The notes below the pieces were generated by a model. The model was not told the origin of the DNA. It saw only the letters and a program-made list of their open reading frames with translations, and did no database searches. Source: Pardosa pseudoannulata (Eukaryota; Arthropoda; Arachnida; Araneae; Lycosidae). From it: a stretch of 64,000 nucleotides of DNA. The DNA lies in assembly GCA_032207245.1 (NCBI GenBank), contig CM063510.1, forward strand, positions 46,825,192 through 46,889,191, read 5' to 3'. The position numbers and the translations under genes are program-made. Positions 35,011 to 46,090 of the stretch are shown one piece after another; positions within the stretch are counted from its first letter, which is position 1; every line of letters starts with the position of its first letter.

Positions 35011-35512
35011 ATCTTTTGATAATTTAGTAAGTTTCGGATGATAAATTAATTTATCATGAAATACCGATACTTGTCAACAAAACAAAAATGTTAATTAAAA
35101 AAAACAAAAAAGAACTAAAATAAAGATACATTGTTAATCTTTTGATAATTTAGTAAGTTTCGGATGAGAAATTAATTTATCATGAAATACCTATACTTGT
35201 CAACAAAACAAAAATTTTAATTAAAAAACAAAAAAGAACTAAAATAAAGATACATTGTTAATCTTTTGATAATTTAGTAAGTTTCGGATGAGAAATTAAT
35301 TTATCATGAAATACCGATACTTGTCAACAAAACAAAAATGTTAATTAAAAAAAACAAAAAAGAACTAAAATAAAGATACATTGTTAATCTTTTGATAATT
35401 TAGTAAGTTTCGGATGAGAAATTAATTTATCATGAAATACCTATACTTGTCAACAAAACAAAAATTTTAATTAAAAAAACAAAAAAGAACTAAAATAAAG
35501 ATACATTGTTAG
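35011..35512 (+). repeat. ~125-bp tandem repeat, four units, dimeric pattern
   Basis: Units start with ATCTTTTGATAATTTAGTAA at 35011, 35137, 35261 and 35387 (spacing 126, 124, 126). Units 1 and 3 share CCGATACTTG and AAAAATGTTAATT. Units 2 and 4 share CCTATACTTG and AAAATTTTAATT. The real duplication unit is therefore a ~250-bp dimer. The array stops abruptly at a CAGGGCCGAATC motif of hAT character. Confidence 0.95.
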
Positions 35513-35913
<401 letters not shown>

Positions 35914-36050
35914 AGGTCTAAAAAGGGGGTAGTTGGAAAATACGTGAGTTATAAGCAATTTTAAAAGGGAACTCTTTTATAATAATAAAATAAATTAAAA
36001 AGGACCTACGTTTGCTTAACCTTTTGGAGTAATGCGGTCAAGCGCAAAGA

Positions 36051-36101
36051 TATTTCACAGGAAGTGAAATATCCTGTATAATATTCACTTCCTGTGAAAT
36101 A
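36051..36101. repeat. inverted repeat, 18-bp perfect arms
   Basis: TATTTCACAGGAAGTGAA at 36051-36068 is exactly reverse-complementary to 36084-36101, with a 15-base spacer. The right arm is the point where a truncated SINE inserted. Confidence 0.9.
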
Positions 36102-36104
36102 TAT

Positions 36105-36191
36105 TCGGCTTTAAACTGTAGGTCCCGGTCTCATTAGCCCTCGTGTTGCAAAAAGTAGACCGTAGCACTCCAAACCAAAACCAAAACCAAA
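36105..36191 (+). mobile_element. tRNA-Arg-like SINE, strongly 5'-truncated
   Basis: Only about 87 bases remain (TCGGCTTTAAAC to the CCAAAACCAAACC tail). A perfect 14-bp target duplication CCTGTGAAATATAT lies at 36091-36104 and 36192-36205. The short piece is therefore a complete insertion event, not a decayed longer copy. Confidence 0.93.
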
Positions 36192-36383
36192 CCTGTGAAA
36201 TATATCTGACTAATCAAACGATAAGAATCAGTTAGCGCGTGGAGCTGTTAACACATTCCAAGCTTAGCTTCGCCACGAATAAATGAAAATGGCGCAACTG
36301 ACTGCTGAAACGGAAACACCATATTAAATAAAGAAGTGTTTTTACTAAGGAATAATTATTCATTTCGCCTTAATACTGGATCA

Positions 36384-36386
<3 letters not shown>

Positions 36387-36462
<76 letters not shown>
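36387..36462. repeat. (AT)n microsatellite
   Basis: About 38 perfect AT units immediately after the interspersed element. Confidence 0.97.
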
Positions 36463-36467
<5 letters not shown>

Positions 36468-36551
36468 GTTCAAATAAATTTCGCTCTTTTGAGTTCCTAA
36501 GCAAATTGTTACACAATAATTTATAAACAAACTGTAGAAAAACCAAAAATT

Positions 36552-36700
36552 AAGTAGAGCGGTTTCATGCAACTTTACGAACTACTTTAATGCCCTTCCC
36601 GTTCATTTACATATTTACGGTAGCCAATTGGTGAGCAAATATGCTGCTCTTTCGTTTGAAATGGAAGCTACAGTTGACATGTGCAATGCTGCTTTAAACT
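36552..36700 (+). repeat. dispersed repeat, copy 2
   Basis: Partner of 3772-3925: AGAGCGGTTTCATGCAAC, ACGAACTACTTTAATGC, CCGTTCATTTACAT and a CTCTTTCGTTTGAAATG/CCTTCCGTTTGAGACG block occur in the same order. Confidence 0.5.
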
Positions 36701-37262
36701 ACTTTATGTGCATAAAATATATATTTTTTAAATATTATTAATAAAAATATAGGGCAGTTTTCCACATCATTAAATTTTGTTATATATTTTTTGTGAGCTT
36801 GTAGAGAAGGAGGAGTCTTGATAAGAGAAAAAGTCTAAGACCCCAAAGTAAATTTTAATCCGTCCTTGATTTTCATCTGCAGTTAGCATAAAGAATAAAT
36901 TTTGATTACATCAAGTACTTCATAAATTGAGAACATCTCTATCTCTACCACTATTAGTTTGCACGTTAATGCTCACTTTCATTTATTTTCTTTAGGCGAT
37001 AATAACGAGCTTGAATCTGTTAATTTCTCCATTACATTTCCTGTGTCATCGCCCTATTATTTGAGCGATTTTTCCTGAATCACTGAAACAAATGAACTGC
37101 TCTTTGCGCATTTTGCCCCCTCTCTCTCGGTTTCGCACTGCTCCACCTCATTTCCTTTGTGACTTGAAGAGACACAAGACGAAAAAAAAATCGCACAAAA
37201 CAAAACCTGCCATTGTCTGTCATAATTAGCAAAATCCGTTTTACTAGGAGAAACGACATCAG

Positions 37263-37566
37263 ATGGCGCTGATCACGAGTTTCATTTCTAAAATCCCTTT
37301 GTTGCGAATAGCTTCGCGGAGCACTCGAGAGATGGCGCTGCTTGCAAAATTTCATCACGCAAGGATTTTTCCTCGTAACTCTCGCCAGATGACAGTGAAA
37401 GTTCCATGCAAAAGTGAGTGGAAAACACAGCATAATATTCCTTACTCGCAAAGCAGCTGATTTTCCTTCCTTTGTTGTTTTGTCCTTAGGTGGATTTAAA
37501 TCGGGATTTATTGTTGTTCCTCATCAAACTGCTACAACTGAATTTCATTTCTGGTTTAAGTGGTAA
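37263..37566 (+). CDS. candidate two-exon small gene, unrecognised
   Basis: A start codon in CAGATGGCGCTG opens 50 codons to 37413, where a GTGAGT donor follows (phase 1). A pyrimidine-rich tract and CCTTAG acceptor end at 37489. The next segment continues in the correct phase for 24 more codons to a TAA at 37564-37566. The resulting 75 residues begin MALITSFISKIPLLRIASRS, basic and without acidic residues, which resembles a mitochondrial targeting peptide (inference). A second ATGGCGCTG lies 69 bases downstream in frame. The stop overlaps a GTAAGT, so a further splice is possible. I do not recognise the protein. The region is less AT-rich than its surroundings, and chance remains a real possibility. 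Confidence 0.22.
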
Positions 37567-39214
37567 GTGCTTGAATTTTGTATTTTAAATAGACCGGATC
37601 AATAATTTCGTATGAGGGGTAAGAGAGAGAAATGTGATCAATTCTTTCAGACGAACCCGTTTGCAGTAGAAGGGTTTTACAGTTTTGTAAATCTGGAAGG
37701 TGAATACGACATCCTTTGTGACATTTAATGTTACGATTATATGTTGTGGTTAATGTAATTTGATTTTATAATAATAATGATGCTTTTCTAAGGTGGTTGG
37801 ATCTCGCGTTGCATTACTATTAAAGAGTCTCGCTCCTGCTAAAGGAGTCTTGGTGCATGCTAAAAGTGTCTTTTTTTTTGTCATATTATATGTTTTTGAA
37901 CTTGTAATGAAATCATACAAAAATTTGGGTGGTATTTAAGACCTGTTTCAACAGATATAAAGCCATTAAACTGTTCCTCTTAATGGGTTATAGTGAAAAT
38001 TTGTAAACAAATAATACAGAAAAATTTTAAAATCATATGTTGTATCATGACGAATAAGATTAATATCATTCTAGTCGATAAATATGCCTATGTATTTCTC
38101 TGTGATTGTGTATAGGTGCATTAGCAATTAAATTGATTAATATCATTCAGGTAATCAGATATTAAAGTTATTTTTAATGACCAATTAAATCAAATTTCAT
38201 TCTACTTCGATAATATTTCTTACTATTTTCACGAGTTTTTGACTTCTTAATCCAAAAAAACTTCCATATTTAACTTCTTCTGTAGAATGACGATTTGAGA
38301 TCACTTAAGTTGTATAATAGATATATTCGAAATTGAACCGTACCAAAGTAAACAATGTCAATTTGAAAAAGTGTAGAGAAATTGAATTCTAATGTTCCAA
38401 GATCAACATTGTATCCTGGAAATTTATAAATCAATTTTAGAAAATGCTTAAGAACTGGAGTATTAGCTAACATATGTACGTATGTATATAAATAAAATAA
38501 AAAGTTATTAACCCTGGTAAACGATTTTAGTTTACAAAAGAAAAAAATGAATTTGGAGCAATAAATTCATGTTTATATGTTACCCTCTCTGGTTGTGAAC
38601 AAACACCTCAATTAAGTTATCGAGTAGACATTAATGCACCATATTAATTTTTTATCAAAATTCTCCTGTATTGATAGTTCCAGATTGTTCATGACGAGCG
38701 ATTAGACGGACTTTATAAAAATTCGCGATTTTATAAAAATTGAAATAGGTGGTAAAAGCCTCAAGATTTTTTTTCGTATAATATTAAGATTTATGATGTA
38801 TGGAAATATATTTTCAGCATCTACCTGGATAACCCCTTGAGAGTACTGTAATATTAATATAATAAATGAGGTAATAATAACTATTGCTTAATTGTTTGAA
38901 CATCAAATCATGTTACTTAAACAGCAAATTTAGTTTGAATGTTAGTTTACCAACCTCGGTTACCTTATCCACTCTTGGACATACGTTAAGCAAATATAAT
39001 TCCTGTTACATATTTGAGGGCTGCTATTTTGGTAACAAGAATCAGATACCTGTCCATTTTCAAAGATTCTTTACTTTTTTTTTGGGGGGGGGATAGAAAC
39101 AATGAATGATATAATGAATTCTTGAAAGTTGAAATTTACTGTTTGAAAAACATACAACACTGTGAATTTCTAACTAATCTTGTTGTGAAATCTGCTGAGG
39201 ATATTTATTTATAA
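37567..39214. other. non-coding stretch
   Basis: One exon-like piece at 37652-37701 lies between a TTCTTTCAG acceptor and an AAGGTGAAT donor, but joining it to the preceding candidate gives a stop. The rest is AT-rich with nothing recognised. Confidence 0.3.
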
Positions 39215-39222
39215 GTATCACA

Positions 39223-39573
39223 TAGAGACGTAGTGATAAATTCTTCCAAGGGAGAGGTCTCCCCGTTCAACCCATAACTGAAAATAATTCAACAATCTTT
39301 ACTCCCTACATATAAAAGGTATATATATATAGCAAACTTTATGGCAGGGAAGACCAAAAGATAGCCTAGTGCGTAGGGCACTGCTTTTGGGTACCAGAGT
39401 TAGTGGGCTCGAATTCCGCGTCTGTCATATATCTTTGTAGCCGATCGGAATCGGCTTAAAGCAGTAGGTCCCAGTGTCATTAGCAATCGAGTAGCAAAAC
39501 TGTAAACTGAACAGAATCAAATCAAACCAAGCGTAATGAGGGTATACAACCCCAATCCATCGCTACGCCACTG
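39223..39573. mobile_element. hAT-like MITE with nested SINE
   Basis: The left end TAGAGACGTAGTGAT and the right end in reverse, CAGTGGCGTAGCGAT, match at 11 of 15 positions. The 8-bp flanks GTATCACA (39215-39222) and GTATCAGA (39574-39581) match at 7 of 8. A diverged SINE occupies its middle. Confidence 0.7.
39350..39530 (+). mobile_element. tRNA-Arg-like SINE, highly diverged
   Basis: Head (AGCCTAGTGCGTAGGGC, GTGGGCTCGAATTCC), body (GTAGCCGATCGGAATCGGC, AGCAGTAGGTCCCAGTGTC) and tail (ATCAAATCAAACCAA) are recognisable, with many more substitutions than other copies. It is probably one of the oldest. Confidence 0.8.
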
Positions 39574-40088
39574 GTATCAGAAAATTATTTTATAAGAATA
39601 TTTTACTGGAAATTCTAAAAACCAAATCTGAAAAGAGTGGAATATTTTAAGAAAATTAATTATTAAAAATACCAATGTTGTAAATAAACAAAATAACATA
39701 AACAATTGATAACACAAAAATCGGATATATGTGTATTATAACCTTAACAATAGTTATTGTTTTTATTAAGTTATTATAGTTATTGTTCTTGTTAAGTTAT
39801 TATGATTCTCGTTTTTAAAATTTAGAAAAAGTTATTATTTTTCTCTTTATAATGACTTGTTTCTTAGTTTACATGGAACTTTTTATTCTTTCGGGTCGTC
39901 ATTTAAAACGAAACACCTGTTTTCTATTCTTATTTAACTGAGTTTCAAACTTCCGTAAAAGTTTGAAACTGTTGTTATAAAGTGTGCAAAATAGAACAGG
40001 AAAGTTCCAGTTTTACTTCCTGAATATGTGTAATAATATGAACACATTAATCACTGTTTATCAGAAATTTGATTTCCTGTAATATTTC

Positions 40089-40138
40089 TTAACAAAGATG
40101 TATACCACAGTTTTGACTGTGGTATACATCTTTGTTAA
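40089..40138. repeat. perfect 22-bp-arm hairpin
   Basis: TTAACAAAGATGTATACCAC (first 20 of 22 bases) is exactly reverse-complemented at 40117-40138 across a 6-base loop TTTTGA. It lies in the first, longer unit of the array and differs from the hairpins in later units. Confidence 0.95.
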
Positions 40139-42587
40139 CAAACCTTTTACAATTAGTACGTAAATGTTAATTTTTATTGTTTGATATCCATACGGATATG
40201 TAAATACATAATGAATCCATTTGTGAAAACTGCTAGGGTGTATTTATAAATACCAGCAAATACTCTTAAAAAATTGTTTTACTGGAAATTCAAAATAAGA
40301 AAATCTTAAAACAAAGAGTTGTCAAGAAAATTAGTTTTTTAATTAAAAAAAATACCCCCAAGGATTGTATATAAGCAAAAGAAAATAAACAATTGATAAA
40401 GCAAAAATCAGAAATATGTGTATATTATAAAATGTGTGTATTGCATTAATAACAAAAGTTATTCTAATTAATTTTAAAGAAGTATCTGTTACAACTTGTA
40501 TTTTTAAGTTAAATACTTTAAAAAAAATCAGTTATATTCTTTCAATTACATGCGTCTTACTTGGGATGGAATTTTTAAATTTTATCTTCTGGTCCTCACG
40601 AAATATGACACCTTTTCTATTGTTATATATCTAATTTTAAAACTTCCGTAAAAGCTTAAAAAACTGCTGTAGTTAAGTATGCAAAGTAGAACAATGAAAT
40701 TCCAGTTTTGCTTGATAACAATAATCATTGTTTTCTTGAAATTTAATTTCCTCTTACATTCTTGAATATAACTATATTTAAATACTGTATTTGAAGTTAA
40801 AACGTTTTATTTTAATGGTTTAATGTTTTCTCTGCGCTGTAGATAAGAAATAAAACCCCAGTTTAGTAAAATAATGAAATTTCTTTACTGTGTAGTCGTT
40901 TGTATATTTGGAATTTAAATTCTAGATGTGCAAACGTCTGCACAAATGAATTGAAATTCTGTAGTTTTCTGGCATTACAATTTCTCTGTTCATCATCAGA
41001 AATTGAGAATGCCTTAATCATGTACTATATTTGCAGTTCAGCGTTAAAACCTTTTATTTTAATACCTTTATATTTCCTATACTTTGTTGTAAATTACTAA
41101 TTTAGCTTTGTATCTTCTTTACTTTATGTCTTGCTTCTTAGTTTACTTGGAATTTTCTTCTTTCGAACTCTCACTGAACGTGGAACACCTTTTTTATTAT
41201 TAATTACCTAAATTTAAAACTTCCGTAAAATCTAAAAAAGCTGTTGTTGTAAAGTGTGCAAAATAGAACATTGAAATGCCAGTTTTGCTTCCCAAAAAGC
41301 TATGATAACAATAATCATTGTTTTCTAGAAATATAATTTCCTCTTACATTCCTGAACGGAACTATATTTATATACTGTATTTGTAGTTAAGACGTTTTAT
41401 TTTAATGGTTTAATATTTTCTCTGCTCTGTAAATGAGGAATGAAACCCCAGTTGAGAAGAATAAAGAAATTTCTTCACTGTGTAGACGTTTGAGTATCTA
41501 GAATTTTAATTCGACATATACAAACGTATGAACAAATTCTAGAGTTTTCTGGAATTATAATTTCTCTGTTTATCATCAGAAATTGAGAAGCCTTAATCAT
41601 GTACTATATTTGCAGTTCAGCGGTAAAACATTTTATTTTAATACCTTTATATTTTCTTTACCTTGTTGTAAATTAGAAATTTATCTTTGTATATTCTTTA
41701 CTTTATGTCTTGCTTCTTAGTTTAGTTGGAATTTTCTTCTTTCGAATTCTCACTGAACATGGAACACCATTTTTTTATTATTAATTACCTAAATTTAAAA
41801 CTTCCGTAAAATCTAGAAAAGCTGTTGTTATAAAATGTTCAAAATAGAACAGTAAAATGCCAGTTTTGCTTCCCAAATATCTATGATAATATGAACACAT
41901 TAATATTTTTCTTTACAAATTTAATCTCCTCTTTTATTCTGGAGCAGAAGTGTGATCAAATATTACAAGTTCAGGTTTTTTATTTAATAAATTTTCTTTT
42001 CGCTGAGAAATGAATCCCCTATTTTGAAGAATAATGAAACTTCTCAGCAGACGTTAGAAATTTATATTCCTCTATTTTTCAGCAGTAACTTGGAATGCCT
42101 TTATCAGGTACTATATTTGCAGTTCAGCGGTAAAACCTTCCATTTGAATACCTTTATATTTCTTCTGCCTTTTAAATGAACGATAAAGTTTTTATTTCCC
42201 TCTTATGTCTTGCTTCTTAGTTTTGATGGAAATTTTCTTTTCTTTCGAATTGTCGCTAAACATGGGATACGTTTTCTATAATTGTTTGCCTGAATTTAAC
42301 ACTTTCGTAACAGCTTGAAAAAATGTTGTAATAAAGTGTGCAGAATAGAACAGAGAAATGCCAGTTTTGCTTCCCAAATAGCTATAATAACCTGGACACA
42401 TTAATCATTGTTCTCTAGAAATTTAATATTTTCTAACATTTCTTTTTTAAGCATAACTGTGTTCAAATATAGTATTTGAAGTTCAGACTTTAATTTGAAT
42501 GGTTTAATATTTTCTTTAGATGATATTCTTTCGCTGTAGATAAGAAATTAATCGCCTGTTTAGAAGAATAATGAAATTTCTTCACTG

Positions 42588-42640
42588 TGCAGACGTTTAT
42601 GTATCTAGAATTTTAATTCCAGATATACAAAACGTCTGCA
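42588..42640. repeat. array-unit palindrome
   Basis: TGCAGACGTTTATGTATC...GATATACAAAACGTCTGCA around a CTAGAATTTTAATTCCAG centre. Imperfect arms; it occupies the conserved palindrome position of the ~580-bp unit. Confidence 0.85.
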
Positions 42641-43176
42641 CAATTGAACTAAAATCCCAGAGTTTTCTAAAATTAATATTCTCCATTTTTCAACAAGACT
42701 TTGAGAATGTGGTACTATATTGTCAGTTCAGATGTAACACATTTTATTGAATACCTTTATATTTTCTCTACCATGTTGTAAATGAACGATAAAGTTTTTA
42801 TTTCCCTCTTATGTCTTGCTTCTTAGTTTTGATGGAACTTTTCTTTTCTTTCGAGTTGTCGCTAAACATGGGATACGTTTTCTATAATTGTTTACCTGAA
42901 TTTAACACTTTCGTAACAGTTTGATGAAAAAATGTTGTAATAAACTGTGCAGACTAGAAGAGAGAAATGCCAGTTTTGCTTCCCAAATAGCGATAATGAC
43001 CTGGACACATTAATCATTGTTCTCTAGAAATTTAATATCTCCTAACATTTCATTTCTGAGCATAACTGTGTTCAAATATAGTATTTGAAGTTCAGACTTT
43101 TATTTTAATGAATTAATATTTTCTCTTTGTTGAGAAATTAATCCCCTCTTTAGAAGAATAATGAAATTTCTTCACT

Positions 43177-43230
43177 ATGCAGACGTTTGTGTATCTAGAA
43201 TTTCAATTCTGGATACACAAACGTCTGCAT
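43177..43230. repeat. array-unit palindrome, 26-bp arms
   Basis: ATGCAGACGTTTGTGTATCT (start of the left arm) pairs with 43205-43230 across a 2-base centre, with a single mismatch in 26 positions. Confidence 0.95.
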
Positions 43231-43748
43231 AAATAAACTGAATTTCTAGAATTTCAATTACCTGTATTTCTCAGAAGCAACATAGAATACCTTAATAAGT
43301 TCACTATATTTGAAATGTAGATGCGAGACCTTTTATTTTAATACCTTTATATTTCCTCTACCTTGTTGTAAATGAGTGATAAAGTTTTGTATATTCTTTC
43401 TCACATGTCTTGCTCTTTACTTTCGATGGATTTTTTCCAGTTGTCTCCGAACATGTGACACCTTTCGTATAGTTTTTTAACTGAATTTAAATCTTCCGTA
43501 AAAGTTTGAAAACTGCTGCGGCAAAATATGCAAAATAAAACAATTAAGTGCCAGTTTTACTTCTCAAATAGCTGTGATAACAAGGACACATTAATAATTT
43601 TTTCTAGAAATATAATTTCCTCTTTTATTCCAGAGCAGAAATGTGATCAAAAACTGTATTAGAAGTTCAGACTTTTTATTTAATAAATTAATATTTTCTC
43701 TTTGTTGAGAAATGAATCCTCTGAGTTGAAGAATAATGCAACTTCTCA

Positions 43749-43798
43749 GCAGACGTTTGTGTATCTAGAATTTCAATTCTAGATACACAAACGTGTGC
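43749..43798. repeat. array-unit palindrome, 24-bp arms
   Basis: GCAGACGTTTGTGTATCTAG (start of the left arm) pairs with 43775-43798 across a 2-base centre, with one mismatch in 24. It is the next unit's copy of the same structure. Confidence 0.95.
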
Positions 43799-43889
43799 AC
43801 AGGGAAACGTCTTCAATGAATTGAAATTCTAGAGTTCCAGAATTTCGATTTCCTGTGCTATTTCTAACCAGAACTAGGAATGGGTTAAT

Positions 43890-44830
43890 CACAAGACCGT
43901 AGGCCAGGGGGTGGGAATTTAGGAGACCCCCCCCCCGAAATTCCGAAATTTTAAAAGACCGTTTATTGCAGATCATGTGTTTGTGTCATATGCTTAGCTG
44001 TGCATAGACAGCAGTGTGTTTAGTGACACTGACTTAAACAGTATATGCAAATTGTATTCGACAAGAGCAGATGGACTAGCACTCTTAGCATTTCATAACA
44101 ATATTGATGCACATTCGAAAGAAATTTTGAAAATTCTTTACAAATCATCAAGACGAGCATATTTTATAATATACAGTTAAAACATTTGAACAGGTTCATT
44201 TTCTAAACCAAAGAAAAAAAAGAATAATTTTGAAAATTATTCTTTTTTTCTTTGGTTATACTTTTATTTTAAAAATTAAAATTTAATACCATGTATGGCT
44301 TATATCTTTTCAATGTTAATTTTACTATTAAATTCATCCAGTAAGCTGAAAAGTTCTTTCCCACTACACATCGGGCCTCACGTTAGGCGCCACTGTAGAA
44401 GGACGAGACTCTTTTATTCCAAAAGGCGTTGTGAAATAATTAGTCCATTTTTGGGAACCATTTTTATGCCGTTCGCTATTTTCCACAACACAGTACAAAT
44501 ACAACAACATATACAACGCACACACTCTGAGACATCACTGACACTATATAAAAAAAAACTAGATGGCTCTCTTAGCGCCACCTATCATAAAAGGAGATGT
44601 GAATAATTGCACCCGCTACAATCGTGTATTTAATTCATTTCTCATTCTAGACCTTAAATTTGTTCATTATATTAATTTTTAATCATTTTTATATTTTAAA
44701 ACTACATTTTATTGTGATAGATTTTATTGTGATACATTTTAGGGCATAGATACATACATATAAAAACCTGTAGTTTTACTGAAATATTATTTTCAAAAAA
44801 CAATGTAGTTCCCCTTGGACTACTATTATT
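43890..44830. other. foreign segment inside the tandem array
   Basis: Unit sequence stops after GGGTTAATCA and resumes at TTTACCTGAATTTAAAACTT. The left edge AGACCGTAGGCCAGGGGGTG and a run of ten C are transposon-like, but no matching right end was found. A near-perfect hairpin (AACCAAAGA..A then GAATAATTTT) lies at 44206-44257. No coding sequence recognised. Confidence 0.5.
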
Positions 44831-45124
44831 TTTTTTTTTACCTGAATTTAAAACTTCCGTAAAAGTCTGAAAATCTGCTATAATAAAGTATGCAAATAGA
44901 ACAGTGAAATGTTGACACTGAAAGTTTTGCTTCCTGAATAGATATACGGACACATTAATCATTGTTCTTCCGAATTTTAATCTCTTCTAATATTTCTCAG
45001 CTGAATTTTGAATGGTTTAATAAGTTATTATATTTGGAGTTCAAGCGTAAAATAATTTTATTTTAGTAATATTTTCTATACCTTCTTGTAGATAAGCAAC
45101 GAAACTGCTTTTTAACAAAATAAT

Positions 45125-45324
45125 AATTTGGTTTGGTTTGGTATGGTTTGGTTTTGGAGCGCTACGGTCTATTTTTTTTTGCAACACGAGGGCTAATGAG
45201 ACAGGGACCTACTGTTTAAAGACGATTCCGAACGGCTACGAACATCCATGCCATAATGGGATTCTAACCCACGAACTCCGGTTCCGAAGGCCAGCAACCT
45301 TACCATTCGGACATCGTTCGGCCT
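45125..45324 (-). mobile_element. tRNA-Arg-like SINE, minus strand
   Basis: Perfect 10-bp duplication ACAAAATAAT at 45115-45124 and 45325-45334. On the minus strand head, body and (CCAAA)n tail are complete. A run of ten A in the body makes it longer than its siblings. It interrupts the last unit of the ~580-bp array. The 102-codon plus-strand frame crossing it is a SINE readthrough. Confidence 0.93.
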
Positions 45325-45365
45325 ACAAAATAATGAAATTTCTTGCCTGTGTAGGGGGAGTTTTG

Positions 45366-46090
45366 TGTATTTTTTTTCTGGTGGCGCACTCAGGACTGGG
45401 GATTGAAAGGTATATATGTATCAAGATTCATTTGGCTGGAAATTGATATATTTCGGGATAATTATTTTATTATCCTATTAGAATTCTAAAAAAATGTTCA
45501 TTTTTTTTCTTATAATTACATCTTTTTTGCATCATGAAGGAAAAAATTATTCCATTCGATTCCTTTCCAGAGAATAGAATGGAAAATTATTTTCTGTATC
45601 CGAAAAAAGTGACTTATAGTTCAGTACTTGTAGACGAATATAGGGGGTGCATCTATACAGAATATATCCTCTCTTTCTCTTTTCAACAGATTTCTGGCAA
45701 AGAATTAGAGGAATCCTTTTTACTAGACAGTTTTTCAATCATTAATTGAATTTAATCAAATTTTTAATTATTTTGTATCTTAATTATTCTAGTAAGTAAA
45801 AATTTTTAGTAAGTAGGAACTTTATTTTTCTAAAAAATCTGCATATTTGTCGTTTTTATAGCTTGATAAAAATTATAGAAATCGTTGGACGGTTTTAAGT
45901 AGGACAAATAAGATTAATAAAGCGTATTTTTCTGGCTTTTACTGAGTGGTAATTCTAAACTAAATAAACCATTTCTTTCGTGAGAATAACAATAAGCCAC
46001 CTCCCTCCTGGCAAATTAATTTCTCGGTATGTGACTGCTCTTTTTTAGACTCTCTCAAACGAGAGGAAGGTCGCTGCCTACTTTAAATTT
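45366..46090. other. AT-rich spacer between two tandem arrays
   Basis: Overlapping frames on both strands at 45534-45749 have no recognisable motif. Nothing else seen. Confidence 0.35.

Larger units (their letters stand above)
39590..45365 (+). repeat. ~5.8-kb degenerate tandem array of ~580-bp units
   Basis: The anchor (A)CTTCCGTAAAA and variants recur at 39951, 40644, 41221, 41802, 42304, 42910, 43494 and 44855. Spacings are 693, 577, 581, 502, 606, 584 and 1361. Between anchors the same order repeats: CAGTTTTGCTTCC, CACATTAATCATTGTT, TTTATTTTAATGG, AGAATAATGAAATTTCTTC, AGACGTTTGTGTATC, ATACCTTTATATTT, ATGTCTTGCTTCTTAG. Long frames are absent. The 1361 gap contains foreign sequence (about 43890-44830), and a SINE interrupts the last unit. 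It may be a satellite-like locus or the tandem internal part of a large DNA transposon. Confidence 0.88.

Noticed and set aside
35012..35512. The 125-bp tandem array as a CRISPR-like repeat-spacer array
   Set aside because: Whole units are repeated without unique spacers, the genome is eukaryotic and no associated genes exist.
37080..37451. 123-codon minus-strand frame
   Set aside because: It is the antisense of the candidate exon and its GC-richer 5' flank; no motif and no splice support.
43890..44830. The foreign segment in the array as a defined hAT element
   Set aside because: The left edge has a hAT-like G-rich motif, but no inverted right end or 8-bp duplication could be matched.
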